Assembly: GCF_004379255.2 (NCBI RefSeq)
Contig: NC_056041.1
Coordinates: 2,852,001-2,916,000, forward strand
Origin: Salvia splendens
Taxonomy: Eukaryota; Streptophyta; Magnoliopsida; Lamiales; Lamiaceae
DNA: 64,000 nucleotides
Reading direction: 5' to 3'
Numbering within the stretch: position 1 is the first letter of the stretch; each line of letters opens with the position of its first letter. The notes below the pieces were generated by a model. It did not search any database. It saw nothing but the letters and a program-made list of their open reading frames with translations, and was not told where the DNA came from. This document shows positions 12,711 to 22,576 of this stretch, piece after piece. The position numbers and the translations under genes were made by a program.

Positions 12711-14007
12711 ATTATTAAGATTTGTTTTTTTAATTATACACTTAATATTAGTGATATTTTGATATTTCCCTTCTACATATAGTTACTAGGAGGAAATAAT
12801 GAGTTAACCAAAGAAAAGTTATGGTGATTGTTGTAATCATTGGAGAGAGTGGGCTCGAAATTTTACCTTATCTGATATATCTCATTGACTTAGGCATTCC
12901 AATCAACGTGCTATGTTTTCATACTCTCAACTTGAGTTGGTTGGAAATTTAATTGAGTTGTTTGTAGTTGTTAATTATTGGGGAGATTTTAATGTCATTA
13001 AGTATGACTATAATTATTTAACCATTTGTGTTTTTTTTACTTATAGCGAGTATTATTATAGAGGAAGTCTCAGCACTTATTGTGACACTTTGAAATATCA
13101 TAATAGGTACTATAACAGAAATAAAAAGTTCCCCGTTTGCACCAAATAAAATAATTTAGCACATTAGAACTGACTTAGAGAGATTATATTTACCAAGATA
13201 TCAAATTTGCTACGCAACTTTAATTTGACACCTAATTTGGTGTGATATATGGGTTGTTAATTAGTTATATCAAAATCAAACATAATCTATATGTTAATTA
13301 AATCATAACAATAGGTAAGCTCGTGGACGGTGAAAGAACACATAAATAGCCAGTCAATGATCGATGTTTGATTAAAGAAAATTCAAAGTTACATGTGCTT
13401 GTCGCGTGCGGTGGTGGTTATATAAGTATTTAGGAGAAGTGTAATCCAAAACAATACTACTAATTACTTCATTAATCATTATTATGCCACTTTATTGAGT
13501 ATGGTGTCTAGATATTTATACGACCGTACAAATTTGTTGAATTTATTAAAAGTAGATTGTATACTAATTAATTAACACACTGAAATGACAGTGACAACGC
13601 TCTCATCATTCCACGGGAATAATCTACACACTATATATGGCCAAGATATTACACTGTTACATAAGATTTTACTATTAATGGGAATAATTGTTCTAATAAC
13701 TTTTGTCAAAATCTTATTTTGCATACTAAATTTAAAATATGTTTATAAATTATAGAACTATTGTTTGGTTTGGATTTTTGCAATCAATTTAGATTTTGAC
13801 AGCTTGTTGGCTGTTAGTATTATTGAACATCAACCAAACGATATTATCTTTGATGGCAAAACGACATTATATTGTACTCAAATTAACTAATTTCATTTGT
13901 TGTACTTTCTTCCATTCCATTTCTTGTATCTCATATGTATCTAATCTCTCATCTAATTTTTCTCATACAAACAATAATTCAATAGATGAAATTATTTAAT
14001 TTAATAT
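12711..14007. other. Intergenic AT-rich spacer
   Basis: No gene recognised. A short inverted pair, TTGTTTGGTTT near 13763 and AACCAAACGATA near 13837, may mark a small degraded MITE. Otherwise unassigned. Confidence 0.4.
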
Positions 14008-14012
14008 AATAC

Positions 14013-14978
14013 TGTAGAAATCATGGTATTAAATATGCCCGGTCAATGGATTTTGACCAAATAATAAATGTGACGAGACATTTAATTTTGTGAAATTAAA
14101 TGACATAGCGTCGATCTACATTTTACGTAGATAAATGTAGTATATTCACTTTCTCAAATCCAATTTCCGGTGAGTGAGAAATAGTGGATTAAAGTTGGGC
14201 ATAATTAGCTTTTAATTAAAGCTTAGAGTTGGAGCTTAGGGAATAATTAACTAATGTTAATTATCCCACATAGGAGAAGTAACACATCTTTAATGTGTAT
14301 AAATTAAGTGACTTTATGTTACTTAATAATTATAGTGGACCAAGATGGGTGAAAGAGCCCACACGCGCGCGCCGCCGCCGCCGCCGCCCCCCCGAGCTCG
14401 TGCCCATGCTCGCGGTCGCAATCCAAGTGGCTTAGTGGCTTGACACGTTGTCAAGCGTGGCACAGTCAGAGCTGCCACGTGAAAAAAGCACACGCTCCGC
14501 ACGCGAAAGGCACACTCCTGCCACACGCTCGTAACCGTCCGCTGACGGTTACGAATCTGCCAATGGCTGTTGACCCACAGCAGTGGACTGAGCCTATAAA
14601 TAGGCTAGCCACTCCATGCATCTGCACTACAACATTCACAAGCATCTGCATCATAAGCTCTCTCCCTCTCTGCATTGTCTTTCTGTCGAAGCTCTGCCCT
14701 CTCCTCCATCCCGTTCGCCAGAGCTCTGCTGATAGCGGTGCTGCTTCACCAGAGACGTAGCCGTTTTACCTTTGGGGACGACACGCCAAACCGAGAGCAC
14801 TACCGGGGCGTATCTCGTTGCGGGAAGAGGCCTCCTCGACTCGGCTAACAACTGTTTCACTGTTAATCTGTTTCGAATTTCAGTTGTAATTTCATTTAGT
14901 TCAGTTTCCATTCTGTATTCCTTCTTTTGGGTTTTATTACGCCCGCTTTTTATCTCTTGTAATCCCCAGAAACTAACA
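14013..14978 (+). mobile_element. Solo LTR (966 bp) of an LTR retrotransposon
   Basis: The element starts TGTAGAAATC and ends AACTAACA, giving the canonical TG...CA ends. It is flanked by a perfect 5 bp duplication AATAC at 14008-14012 and 14979-14983. Inside is a promoter-like TATA box (TATAAATAG, 14595-14603) followed by a TC-rich leader and a T-rich, polyadenylation-like end, fitting a U3-R-U5 layout on the plus strand. A GC-rich block with a (GCC)n run lies at about 14360-14400. No internal region or second LTR is present, so it is best read as the product of LTR-LTR recombination. The superfamily cannot be told from an LTR alone. Confidence 0.88.
14595..14603 (+). promoter_or_regulatory. 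TATA box of the solo LTR
   Basis: TATAAATAG sits about two thirds into the LTR, upstream of a CT-rich leader, as expected at the U3/R border. Whether it is still active is unknown. Confidence 0.55.
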
Positions 14979-14983
14979 AATAC

Positions 14984-15668
14984 GACGTCGTTTTGCATTG
15001 CTACCTCTAATTCGGCAATATTTTAGTTGGCATTCTATAATGACATGTAGGTAATGACATGAAGTCAAATCAATGTTAAAATCTTGATTGATTACAAAAC
15101 TAGAAAAATTGACAGTTCGTTAATTTACGAACATAGATTTTAAATAGTAATTAAAAACTACATAATTATAACGAAAGTGTGGGAACCATTATTAATATTC
15201 TTGCATCATTTTCCGATTAAAAATTAAAAGTCAGGCAATAGTTATTTCTTTCTCATTAGCATTATTTAAAGAATTTATCTCGGAACTGGTCTGCTTTTTA
15301 GCTAAGACTACTATACTTGCAAGATAAGAACATTTACGCATGTCCACACTAAGAAAATTCATAGCCATTTGAAAATTATATTCAACAAAACTGTAAAGAA
15401 AGATAAAGACAGCTAAAAGTACTCATACTATTTCAAATTAATTTTCAACGTAAATGATTTTTTAAAATTGCATCTAATTACACAAAGTTTCCTACAATAT
15501 TACTGTCACCTTCCTCGGCAACGGTCGTATCCAAATCGAGCTCTTCAAAGCCTGCGCATTTAAAATTAAAGTTCTATTTAATATACTACTCCTAGTAGTA
15601 TAAAGTAACAAGTAAATCAATAAAAATAAGTAAATATGGGATTTATATACTACAATTCACTCTATATA
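14984..15668. other. Intergenic spacer downstream of the EG45-like gene
   Basis: AT-rich. A possible last exon or 3' UTR of the EG45-like gene lies near 15545-15551 on the minus strand (acceptor TGCGCAG). Nothing else recognised. Confidence 0.4.
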
Positions 15669-15867
15669 GGTGATGTTCGGGTTCCAAGATAAAATAATAT
15701 CAAGATACAATCTAGGATTGAGTTGTGAGATTATTTTAGTCATAGGGGGTTAGCTATGACTAATTATCTCATGACTATCCATCTAGGATTGAGTTGAGGG
15801 TTGAATCTTATGAACCAAACACACTACAAATTTAATCCCGGATACAATCTTGCAAACCGAACACCCC
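15669..15867. mobile_element. Tourist-like MITE (199 bp)
   Basis: The left end GGTGATGTTCGGGTTCCAAG and the inverted right end GGGGTGTTCGGTTTGCAAG are imperfect terminal inverted repeats. The element is flanked by the 3 bp repeat ATA (15666-15668 and 15868-15870). An internal repeat, ATCTAGGATTGAGTTG-like, occurs twice. Such GGGTGTTCGG ends and 3 bp duplications are typical of PIF/Harbinger-derived MITEs. It would sit in the last intron of the EG45-like gene if the distal exon is used. Confidence 0.65.
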
Positions 15868-16394
15868 ATATTAGATAAGATTGTAATTGGTGGGAGACAT
15901 ACATGATAATGATTCGACACCAAGTGTTATAAAGAAGAGCTAGGTTGTTATTTTCTCCAATAATCGTTTGTTACACGTTTTCTATAAGACCAGTTCAACC
16001 ATAGTAAACAAGAAAAGTCCATTTCAAGAATCTCACTATCTGTGTGCTTCTATGTCTGTGAGCATTAATATGGAGTAGTACATATTTTTAGATATTTAAA
16101 CCAAAGTTGTTAAAGTATTTGGATAATGCAATTTAGAGAGAAGAAATCGTAAAGATATGAGCTTATTTTGTCAAACACACACCTTATGCTTATAAGCTAC
16201 TACTACTAGTACGTAGTACTAAACATCTTTTAAGCCAAAAACCCTGTAAAATTAAACACAATATAAAATTACTATAGATGAATTTTACCTCCAAAATGTA
16301 TTTAGTTTTTGGTCATGTAAAATGAATTAGGACGAACTAAAATGAAATACTACAACTCAAGAAATTTGGGACTTAGAGAATAGAGAATAGGTAC

Positions 16395-16902
16395 TTACTG
16401 TTGATACTCGACGTTCAAGTAATCAACGGTAGGATTAGCTATCGCAGCGAAAGCAGTATCGGACAAGACAATGCTGGAGCCATATCGCGAGGGCGGAGAA
16501 GTTGCGGTCTGGGCCCGATCGACGATTTTGATCTGGATGATCTTGCCCGGGACGCACGATTCCGGAACCGGCGCACTAATACAACGCACCAAATACTGGC
16601 GCCCGCACGCCGCCCCATTGTCCCATATGCCCTCCCCCGCCGCCGCGAACAGGTTGCTCGTCGGAAACTCCGAGTAATCGTTGCCGTAACACGCCGTCGC
16701 TATGCACACACACAATCAATCAATTAATTAATCAATTACAAATCGTGACCGTTGATTTGGGATCTATAGCGAGTTGAAACTTACGGGTGTAGGGAGGGGA
16801 ATAGCTGCCGGCGGTGCCAATGTCGGCCCGCGATAATCGAAGATGCGGGCCGAGAAGGAAGAAGAGGAGACATGTCACGAAGCGGAGTTCGGGCTTCAAC
16901 AT
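16395..16902 (-). CDS. Secreted EG45-like domain protein (plant natriuretic peptide / expansin-like small protein)
   Basis: Exon 1 (16785-16902) encodes MLKPELRFVTCLLFFLLG, a clear signal peptide, then ADIGTAGSYSPPYT. It joins in frame to exon 2 (from 16699 down), which reads TACYGNDYSEFPTSN, GIWDNGAACGRQYLVRC and KIIQIKIVDRA, ending in IANPTVDYLNVEYQQ. This is a single double-psi beta-barrel (RlpA/expansin domain-1-like) apoplastic protein of about 145 residues. Relatives include PNP-A and citrus blight p12, which act outside the cell in water/ion balance or stress. The stop at 16395 overlaps a perfect donor (CA|GTAAGT). If spliced to the acceptor at 15552, the end would be YQQL followed by a stop, matching the family's usual hydrophobic final residue. 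Either way the protein length hardly changes. The cysteine pair seen after VVD in PNP-A is absent, as in the IVDRA subgroup. Confidence 0.85.
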
Positions 16903-17090
16903 GCTGATGAAACTAGCCTCAAATAAATCTATCTAGAACTACATCTAATCAATGTGTGATTATAATAATTTATATGTGTATTATTTGGTCAGCGCTGTGA
17001 CGTGGCATTAGGTGTGACCGTATGTCACTTCTAATGCATTTAATATTTATAATTGCTCAAATTATTAAAAGACGGATTAATTGGAATATA

Positions 17091-17309
17091 CTCCTCCCTC
17101 AAGAATTTACACTCTTTTCTTTTTAGTTTGTCTCATATGAATATGCACTTTCTAATTTTGGAAAGTCTTTTCTCTATAATGAGATGAGACTCATTATCTA
17201 CTAACAATACTTTATTTACTTTTTTTTCTGTACATCTCTCTTCCTTTACCAATTTTACATTAAAACATGTGTCGATCCCAAAATGCATATTCTTTGAGGA
17301 TGGAGGGAG
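17091..17309. mobile_element. Stowaway-like MITE, family B (inverted copy)
   Basis: Flanked by TA. The right end, read inverted, gives CTCCCTCCATCCTCAAAGAATATGC, and the body matches family B in reverse orientation (GAGATGAGACTCATTATCTACTAACAAT, and ACCAATTTTACATTAAAA). It lies about 190 bp upstream of the EG45-like start codon. Confidence 0.75.
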
Positions 17310-17586
17310 TATTAAATTTACGAATCTGAATCATTTTTTGATAGCAAGTTAAGCGGCAGTTGACTATGCAGCAGTATTAACTTGGTTGATTTAGTTTTTT
17401 GGTTGGATAAATTGACAACAAACTCATTTATTTTTTAGTAAAATTTTGTTCCATTTCACAATTTTCAAAATTGATATATTAAAAAGTTACACTCCTCTAC
17501 TATAATATTCTCTCTTACTTTACTTTCTCTTCACTTTAACTACTTATTATCATTTTGCAAAACACGTGTGAAAATGAAACGTCTTG

Positions 17587-18271
17587 TGATGAATCCGCGA
17601 ATTTCTGGTGTTAGTAAATGCTGGTAGAGAATAAAGATCACGACACAGAGAATTTACGTGGTTCGATTTACTGAGGTAAATCTACGTCCACGGGAAGAAA
17701 AGAGGGCAGAGTTGTATTGCTTGATCTGTTTTCTACAGCTTACAATACAGACTTGCTATTTTATATTTGATCTCTAGAAAGCGAGAGAGTCTAACCCTAT
17801 CTATCTGATCTAGGTTCTATTTATACAAAGGACCAAGATCGTGGCATGCAGCACCATTTACTAGGTAGTGGATGTCGTGGAGATCGTGGCGATCTTGCAT
17901 GGGTCCACTATCCTGCATGAGTTAACGACTGCTTGACACCACTAAATAGATCGTGGGTGTAGTGGAGGTGGAAATCCTGCATGAGTCCACTATCTCCTAG
18001 TTCGGTCGAATACTGAGACCGAACTGCTGAATTATTGCCGAGCAGCTTTTGCCGATCTGAGAGTAGAGCTTGATGCCGACCTGAGAGCAGAGTTTGATTG
18101 GTTGGCTTTTACCGAGCTGTAGGCTGGGGCCGAACTCTTTGGTTGTGCCGAACTGAACTCTTTAGTCATGCCGGACTGATACTCTTTAGTCATGCCGAAC
18201 TGATACTCTTTCTTGGGCTTTAGGCTGATGGGCTTTACTGCTGTTGGGCTTGTTTAGTACGTACTCCATCA
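17587..18271 (-). repeat. 3' LTR of the Tat-like element
   Basis: 685 bp, beginning TGATGAATCC and ending CTCCATCA on the plus strand, so the ends are inverted TGATG/CATCA. By eye it is identical to the copy at 22577-23261. On the minus strand a TATA box (TATAAATAG, about 17817-17825) is visible. Short internal repeats (ACTCTTTAGTCATGCCG-AACTGAT type) occur near 18140-18215. Confidence 0.95.
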
Positions 18272-18368
18272 CTACCCCCCCCGGAAAGCGAAGTGAATTA
18301 CTTCGGCATTCTGGATAAAGGTACGGGGTAAGTTGATGTTTGTCCTCGGTCTTATGAAGTGAACTCTT

Positions 18369-18641
18369 CTTTGACCGGACTCGTCTTTGGTCTGATGAAA
18401 TAAACATCTTTGATCGGACTCGTCTTTGGTCTGATGAAATAAACATCTTTGACCGGACTCGTCTTTGGTCTGATGAAATAAACATCTTTGACCGGACTCG
18501 TCTTTGGTCTGATGAAATAAACATCTTTGACCGGACTCGTCTTTGGTCTGATGAAATAAACATCTTTGACCGGACTCGTCTTTGGTCTGATGAAATAAAC
18601 ATCTTTGACCGGACTCGTCTTTGGTCTGATGAAATAAACAT
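18369..18641. repeat. 39 bp tandem repeat, seven copies plus partial ends
   Basis: Seven near-perfect 39 bp units (core GACCGGACTCGTCTTTGG, then TCTGATGAAATAAACAT) lie between the integrase gene and the 3' LTR. Only one unit shows an obvious change (GATCGG for GACCGG). Because 39 is divisible by three, one minus-strand frame stays open and repeats a 13-residue unit; this is not evidence of a gene. Confidence 0.95.
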
Positions 18642-18659
18642 CTTTGACCGGACTAAGCT

Positions 18660-19095
18660 TGTGTCCTAATTTGGCGAGTTTTATCGCTCGGATCGGACTT
18701 TCCGTTGTCCTAATTTGGGGATCGGACTTTCCCTTGTCCTAATTCGGCGAGTTTTATCGCGTGGATCGGACTTTCCCTTGTCCTAATTCAGGCAAGTTTT
18801 ATCGCGAGAATCGGACTTTCGTTGCAGTTCGTTTCAGACGAAGTGCTTGATTTTTAAGCCGAATTGTGGTCTTGTATCCTCTTTAGAAGCTTGGACTTCA
18901 CAATCGTTGGCTTATTACAGTTCGTTTCAGACGAACTGCTTGTTTAAGCTGAATTGTGGTCTTGTATCCTCTTTAGAAGCTTTGACTCACAATCGTTGGC
19001 TTGTTGCAGCTCGTTTCAGACGAACCGCTTGTTTAAGCTGAATTGTGGTCTTGTATCTTCTGTAGAAGCTTTGACTCACAATCGTTGGCTTGTAT
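18660..19095. repeat. Two further tandem-repeat blocks in the 3' untranslated region of the element
   Basis: From about 18660 to 18835 there are three to four imperfect copies of a roughly 45 bp unit (GTCCTAATTCGGCGAGTTTT, ATCGGACTTTCCCTT). From about 18821 to 19095 there are three copies of a roughly 80 bp unit (CAGTTCGTTTCAGACGAAC, AATTGTGGTCTTGTATCCTC, CACAATCGTTGGCTT). Both are older and more diverged than the 39 bp array. Confidence 0.85.
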
Positions 19096-19277
19096 ATGTT
19101 CTAAGAAGGGGATCAGCCTTCGAAGAACAAGATACCTCAGTAACATTTGTAAGAGACGACACGCACAGAGACAGACAAAACACACAGACAAAACGCACAG
19201 AGACAAATAAAGACCAAGTAAACCAAATAAAGCACATTGACTGAACAGGACTCAAGACTGACTGACCGGACTGTCTC

Positions 19278-20933
19278 TTACAAATGGAACTTTTTGAGGT
19301 TGGAAATGTGCCATGTTCGGGGTACCTGTTCTCCTGACATGTGAGCCAATTTGTAAGACCCTTTGCCGAGGACTTCTGACACCCGATACGGACCTTCCCA
19401 TGTGGGTTCGAGCTTGCCCAGCTTTTCTGCTCGGCTTACTTCGTTGTTTCTCAAGACGAGATCTCCCACTTGAAATTGCAGCTTCTTCACCCTTTGGTTG
19501 TAATACCGGGCTACTTGCTCCTTGTACTTGGCTGCTTTTATGCATGCCAATTCTCTTCTTTCTTCGGCAAGATCTAGCTCGGCTCTCAGTCCGTCGTCAT
19601 TCATTTCTGAGGAGAAATTTAGAGTTCGGGGACTGGGTACGCCGATCTCCACCGGAATTACGGCTTCAGTGCCGTACACCAGACTGTACGGAGTTTCACC
19701 GTTGGAGGTTGTGGGTGTAGTTCGGTAGGACCATAGGACTTGAGGGAGATTTTCTACCCATTGTCCTTTGGCTTGTTCTAACCGAGCTTTTAACCCTTTC
19801 ACCAGGATACGATTTGTTACCTCCGTTTGTCCGTTTGCTTGTGGATGAGAGACCGAAGTGAACCGCTGTTGAATATTCAGCTCTTGGCACCAATTCTTGA
19901 ACGTCTTGTCGGTGAACTGAGTCCCGTTATCCGAGATGAGGATGTGGGGTATGCCAAATCGGCACACTATGTTCTTCCAGACGAAATCCAATGCCTTCGA
20001 GCTCGTTATCGTAGCTAATGGTTCAGCTTCCACCCACTTCGTAAAGTAGTCCACGGCAACGATTAGGAATTTCATTTGCCGAGGAGCTTGAGGAAGTGGT
20101 CCCACTATGTCTATGCCCCATTGCATAAAAGGCCAAGGGCTTTGCATAGTGGATAGATCGGTCTGCGGCATCCTTGGGATATTTGTATGGATTTGGCACT
20201 TCGGGCATGTCTTGACGAGCTGCACTGCCTCTTGTACCAAGGTTGGCCAATAATATCCCCATCTCAGAACTTTTTTAGCTAAAGCTCTGGCTCCGATGTG
20301 GCTACCGCACGATCCTTCATGAACTTCTCTGAGGATGTAGTCCGTCTCTTCTGGTCCTACGCACCGCAATAACGGCTGGAGGTAAGACGTTCTAAAGAGG
20401 ACTCCTTCATGAAGTTCGTACCGAAGTGCTCGGCACGTGATCTTTCGAGCTTCTCTCTTATCCTCGGGCAATTGTCCTTGATCCAGATACTGCAAGATCG
20501 GCGTCATCCAGTTCGGCGAGCTGGATACTGAATGTACCTCGGCTTCATCAATGCTTCGATGCATTAATTCTTCCGCCTTTGAGCTCGGATCTGAGGCCAA
20601 CTTACTTAAGGTATCTGCTCGGCTATTTTCCGCTCTGGGAATGCGGATTATCCGAAAATAAGAGAAACTTCGGCTGATGCTTTGCGCTTTGTCCAAATAC
20701 TTCTTCATTCTCTCGTCACGAGCTTCACTTGTACCCAACATGTGATTTACTATGACTTGTGAATCACAATGGACTTTGAGAGATTTGACGAGCAGACTTT
20801 GCGCTAACTGGAGTCCGGCCAGGAGGGCTTCGTACTCGGCTTCATTATTAGTAGTGGGGAATAGGAACCGAAGTGAGTAGGTTACCTCGTGTCCGTCAGG
20901 AGCGACAAGTAAAATACCAGCTCCACTTCCCAT
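19278..20933 (-). CDS. Retroelement RNase H-integrase polyprotein fragment
   Basis: An open frame of 551 residues; the frame is open slightly upstream of the first Met, beginning with ADGASNKMGSG. Residues 1-115 are an RNase H of the type found in Tat elements (TNNEAEYEALLAG, CDSQVIVNHM, ENSRADTLSKLA), with acidic residues near 31/33, 57 and 107 plus the Asp before the first Met. Residues about 200-250 form the integrase HHCC zinc site (His205, His212, Cys243, Cys246). The catalytic core has Asp275 (WGIDIVGPLP), Asp335 (ISDNGTQF) and Glu371 (ANGQTEVTNR), spaced DD35E. A GPY/F-like tail follows (PTWEGPYRVSEVL). All catalytic residues are intact. It lies in a different frame from Gag, with the two open frames meeting at about 20945-20958. 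It could cut and integrate cDNA but cannot make it. Confidence 0.93.
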   Translation of the reverse strand: MGSGAGILLVAPDGHEVTYSLRFLFPTTNNEAEYEALLAGLQLAQSLLVKSLKVHCDSQVIVNHMLGTSEARDERMKKYLDKAQSISRSFSYFRIIRIPRAENSRADTLSKLASDPSSKAEELMHRSIDEAEVHSVSSSPNWMTPILQYLDQGQLPEDKREARKITCRALRYELHEGVLFRTSYLQPLLRCVGPEETDYILREVHEGSCGSHIGARALAKKVLRWGYYWPTLVQEAVQLVKTCPKCQIHTNIPRMPQTDLSTMQSPWPFMQWGIDIVGPLPQAPRQMKFLIVAVDYFTKWVEAEPLATITSSKALDFVWKNIVCRFGIPHILISDNGTQFTDKTFKNWCQELNIQQRFTSVSHPQANGQTEVTNRILVKGLKARLEQAKGQWVENLPQVLWSYRTTPTTSNGETPYSLVYGTEAVIPVEIGVPSPRTLNFSSEMNDDGLRAELDLAEERRELACIKAAKYKEQVARYYNQRVKKLQFQVGDLVLRNNEVSRAEKLGKLEPTWEGPYRVSEVLGKGSYKLAHMSGEQVPRTWHISNLKKFHL

Positions 20934-20955
20934 CTTGTTTGAAGCTCCATCTGCT

Positions 20956-22500
20956 CTATGATTTCAGAGACGATTTGGTCTTCCCGGCAGGGAGAGCGTC
21001 AATAGTTAGGATTACTCCATCATATTGCGGCTCGTTATCGTCTTCGGGATCCTGTTGCCTTTTCGGATCCTGAGGAGCGCAGTTCGCACCTCCCTGCTTT
21101 TTGTTCTTTTTCGGCTGCTTGCTTTGGTATTTTTTTAACGTCCCTGTTTTTACAAGGGCATCAATGCCTGCAGCCAAATGTCGGCACTCCTCGGTATCGT
21201 GACCGTAGTCTTGATGGAAGGAGCAATATTGATCCTGAGGTCGGCGCGCGGCCGATTTCGTCATCCACCTTGGCTTTTCGAACATATCGGAATGCAGTTC
21301 GAAAATTTCCGCTCTTGACTTGTTCAATGGTACGAACTGAGCGGGCGGCTTCTCAGGATTGAGACGTGGCCCCAATCGGTCTTGCACCGGAGTCCTTTGA
21401 ATCCTTTCAAAAGGAGTTCGGCGAGGATGTCCCTGATCGCCAAAAGGAGTTCGGCGAGGATGTCCCTGATCGCTATGATCGGGCTCCCTCCTGTCTCCTC
21501 GGGATGAGCTGTCTAAAGACCGTTTGCGACGGTCTGCCTCATCGGCACGGGAGAACTGGTCCGCAATGTCCCACATCTCTTGAGCTGTTTGCGGACTGCA
21601 TTCCACGAGCTTTCTGTAGAGAGCTCCGGGCAGGATTCCATTTTGGAATGCCGAAATGACAAGTAGATCGTTGAGATCATCTACTTGTAGGCATTCCTTG
21701 TGGAATCTCGTCATGAAGTCGCTGATCTTTTCGTCGCGACCTTGACGTATAGAAAGCAGCTGAGCCGAAGTGATCCGGGCTTCCGCTTTCTGAAAGAACC
21801 TCCTGTGGAAAGCATCCATTAGATCTCGGTAGGATCTAATGCTGCCTTGAGGAAGGCTGTCGAACCACCTTCTGGCGTTCCCGATGAGCAGCTCGGGGAA
21901 CAGTTTGCACATATGGACCTCATTGAGACCCTGGTTCGCCATATTATATTGATAGCGTCCCAAGAAGTCATGAGGATCCACTAGCCCGTCATAAGTCATT
22001 GACGGTGTCCGGTAGTTCCGCGGCAAAGGAGTTCGGGTGATATCGTCCGAGAACGGAGTCTTTAATGCTCCGTACATGGCGAACCCGATATTTCTTCGGT
22101 ACGGAGGAGATGGAGTTCTCCTGTGGTTCCGGTACCGAGGAGGAACAGGAACATGTCGGGGTTGAGGATTCTTTCTCCTGGAAGACACGTCACTACTGCG
22201 GTAGTGACTTTCATGTCTGGATGAGGAGGGAGAATCCGCCGTTGTCTTCTCCGGCTGTTGGCTCTTCTGCAGGAAGGTTAAGAACTCCTCCTGCTTCTCG
22301 GCCAAGAACAGCTTGACAGCTTCATTTAAATCGGGCTGCTGGGAAGACTCGGTGCGATGACTCCTGGAGTGGCTTGTTCCTTCTTCGTGAGAACCGGAGG
22401 TAGATGTCTCCCGAGGCCGTTTTTCAGACCTGCGAGCTGGACTAGCTTCCTCACGGTTATCACGAACGGTATTACGGGTAGTATGTGATCTGGTATGCAT
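20956..22500 (-). CDS. Retroelement Gag protein
   Basis: 514 residues starting MHTRSHTTRNTVRDN. The N-terminal 120 residues are Ser/Arg-rich and disordered. The central part carries the retrotransposon Gag capsid-like domain (GRYQYNMANQGLNEVHMCKL, ARRWFDSLPQGSIRSYRDL, then FHRRFF). A C-terminal zinc-knuckle-like segment reads YCSFHQDYGHDTEECRHL. In full elements protease and reverse transcriptase follow; here the frame stops at 20956 just after TIDALPAGKTKSSLKS and RNase H starts immediately in another frame. A short direct duplication inside the gene repeats FGDQGHPRRTP. The frame is uninterrupted, so particle protein may still be made. Confidence 0.92.
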   Translation of the reverse strand: MHTRSHTTRNTVRDNREEASPARRSEKRPRETSTSGSHEEGTSHSRSHRTESSQQPDLNEAVKLFLAEKQEEFLTFLQKSQQPEKTTADSPSSSRHESHYRSSDVSSRRKNPQPRHVPVPPRYRNHRRTPSPPYRRNIGFAMYGALKTPFSDDITRTPLPRNYRTPSMTYDGLVDPHDFLGRYQYNMANQGLNEVHMCKLFPELLIGNARRWFDSLPQGSIRSYRDLMDAFHRRFFQKAEARITSAQLLSIRQGRDEKISDFMTRFHKECLQVDDLNDLLVISAFQNGILPGALYRKLVECSPQTAQEMWDIADQFSRADEADRRKRSLDSSSRGDRREPDHSDQGHPRRTPFGDQGHPRRTPFERIQRTPVQDRLGPRLNPEKPPAQFVPLNKSRAEIFELHSDMFEKPRWMTKSAARRPQDQYCSFHQDYGHDTEECRHLAAGIDALVKTGTLKKYQSKQPKKNKKQGGANCAPQDPKRQQDPEDDNEPQYDGVILTIDALPAGKTKSSLKS

Positions 22501-22560
22501 TTTTTTGGGGTGGAAAAAGGGTCAAAAATTCGCTTTATCACAAATTTGGTTCTCTGTTTC

Positions 22561-22576
22561 CCACAGACGGCGCCAG
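22561..22576 (-). promoter_or_regulatory. Primer-binding site of the retroelement
   Basis: Read on the minus strand immediately inside the 5' LTR: C, then TGGCGCCGTCTGTGG. The first nine bases TGGCGCCGT are complementary to the 3' end of plant tRNA-Asp, the primer commonly used by Tat and Athila elements; the match then weakens. Confidence 0.7.

Noticed and set aside
14440..14760. 106-residue open frame
   Set aside because: It lies in the solo LTR across its promoter and leader; GC-rich composition explains the open frame.
16401..16727. 108-residue plus-strand open frame
   Set aside because: It is antisense to exon 2 of the EG45-like gene, whose frame has clear family motifs and a spliced signal peptide.
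18186..18641. 151-residue minus-strand open frame with a 13-residue unit repeated seven times
   Set aside because: It is the 39 bp tandem repeat read in a frame that stays open because 39 is a multiple of three; it lies in the 3' untranslated region of the retroelement and extends into the LTR.
18369..18641. Regularly repeated 39 bp units resembling a CRISPR array
   Set aside because: The units are directly contiguous with no unique spacers, and the host is a plant; it is a simple tandem repeat.
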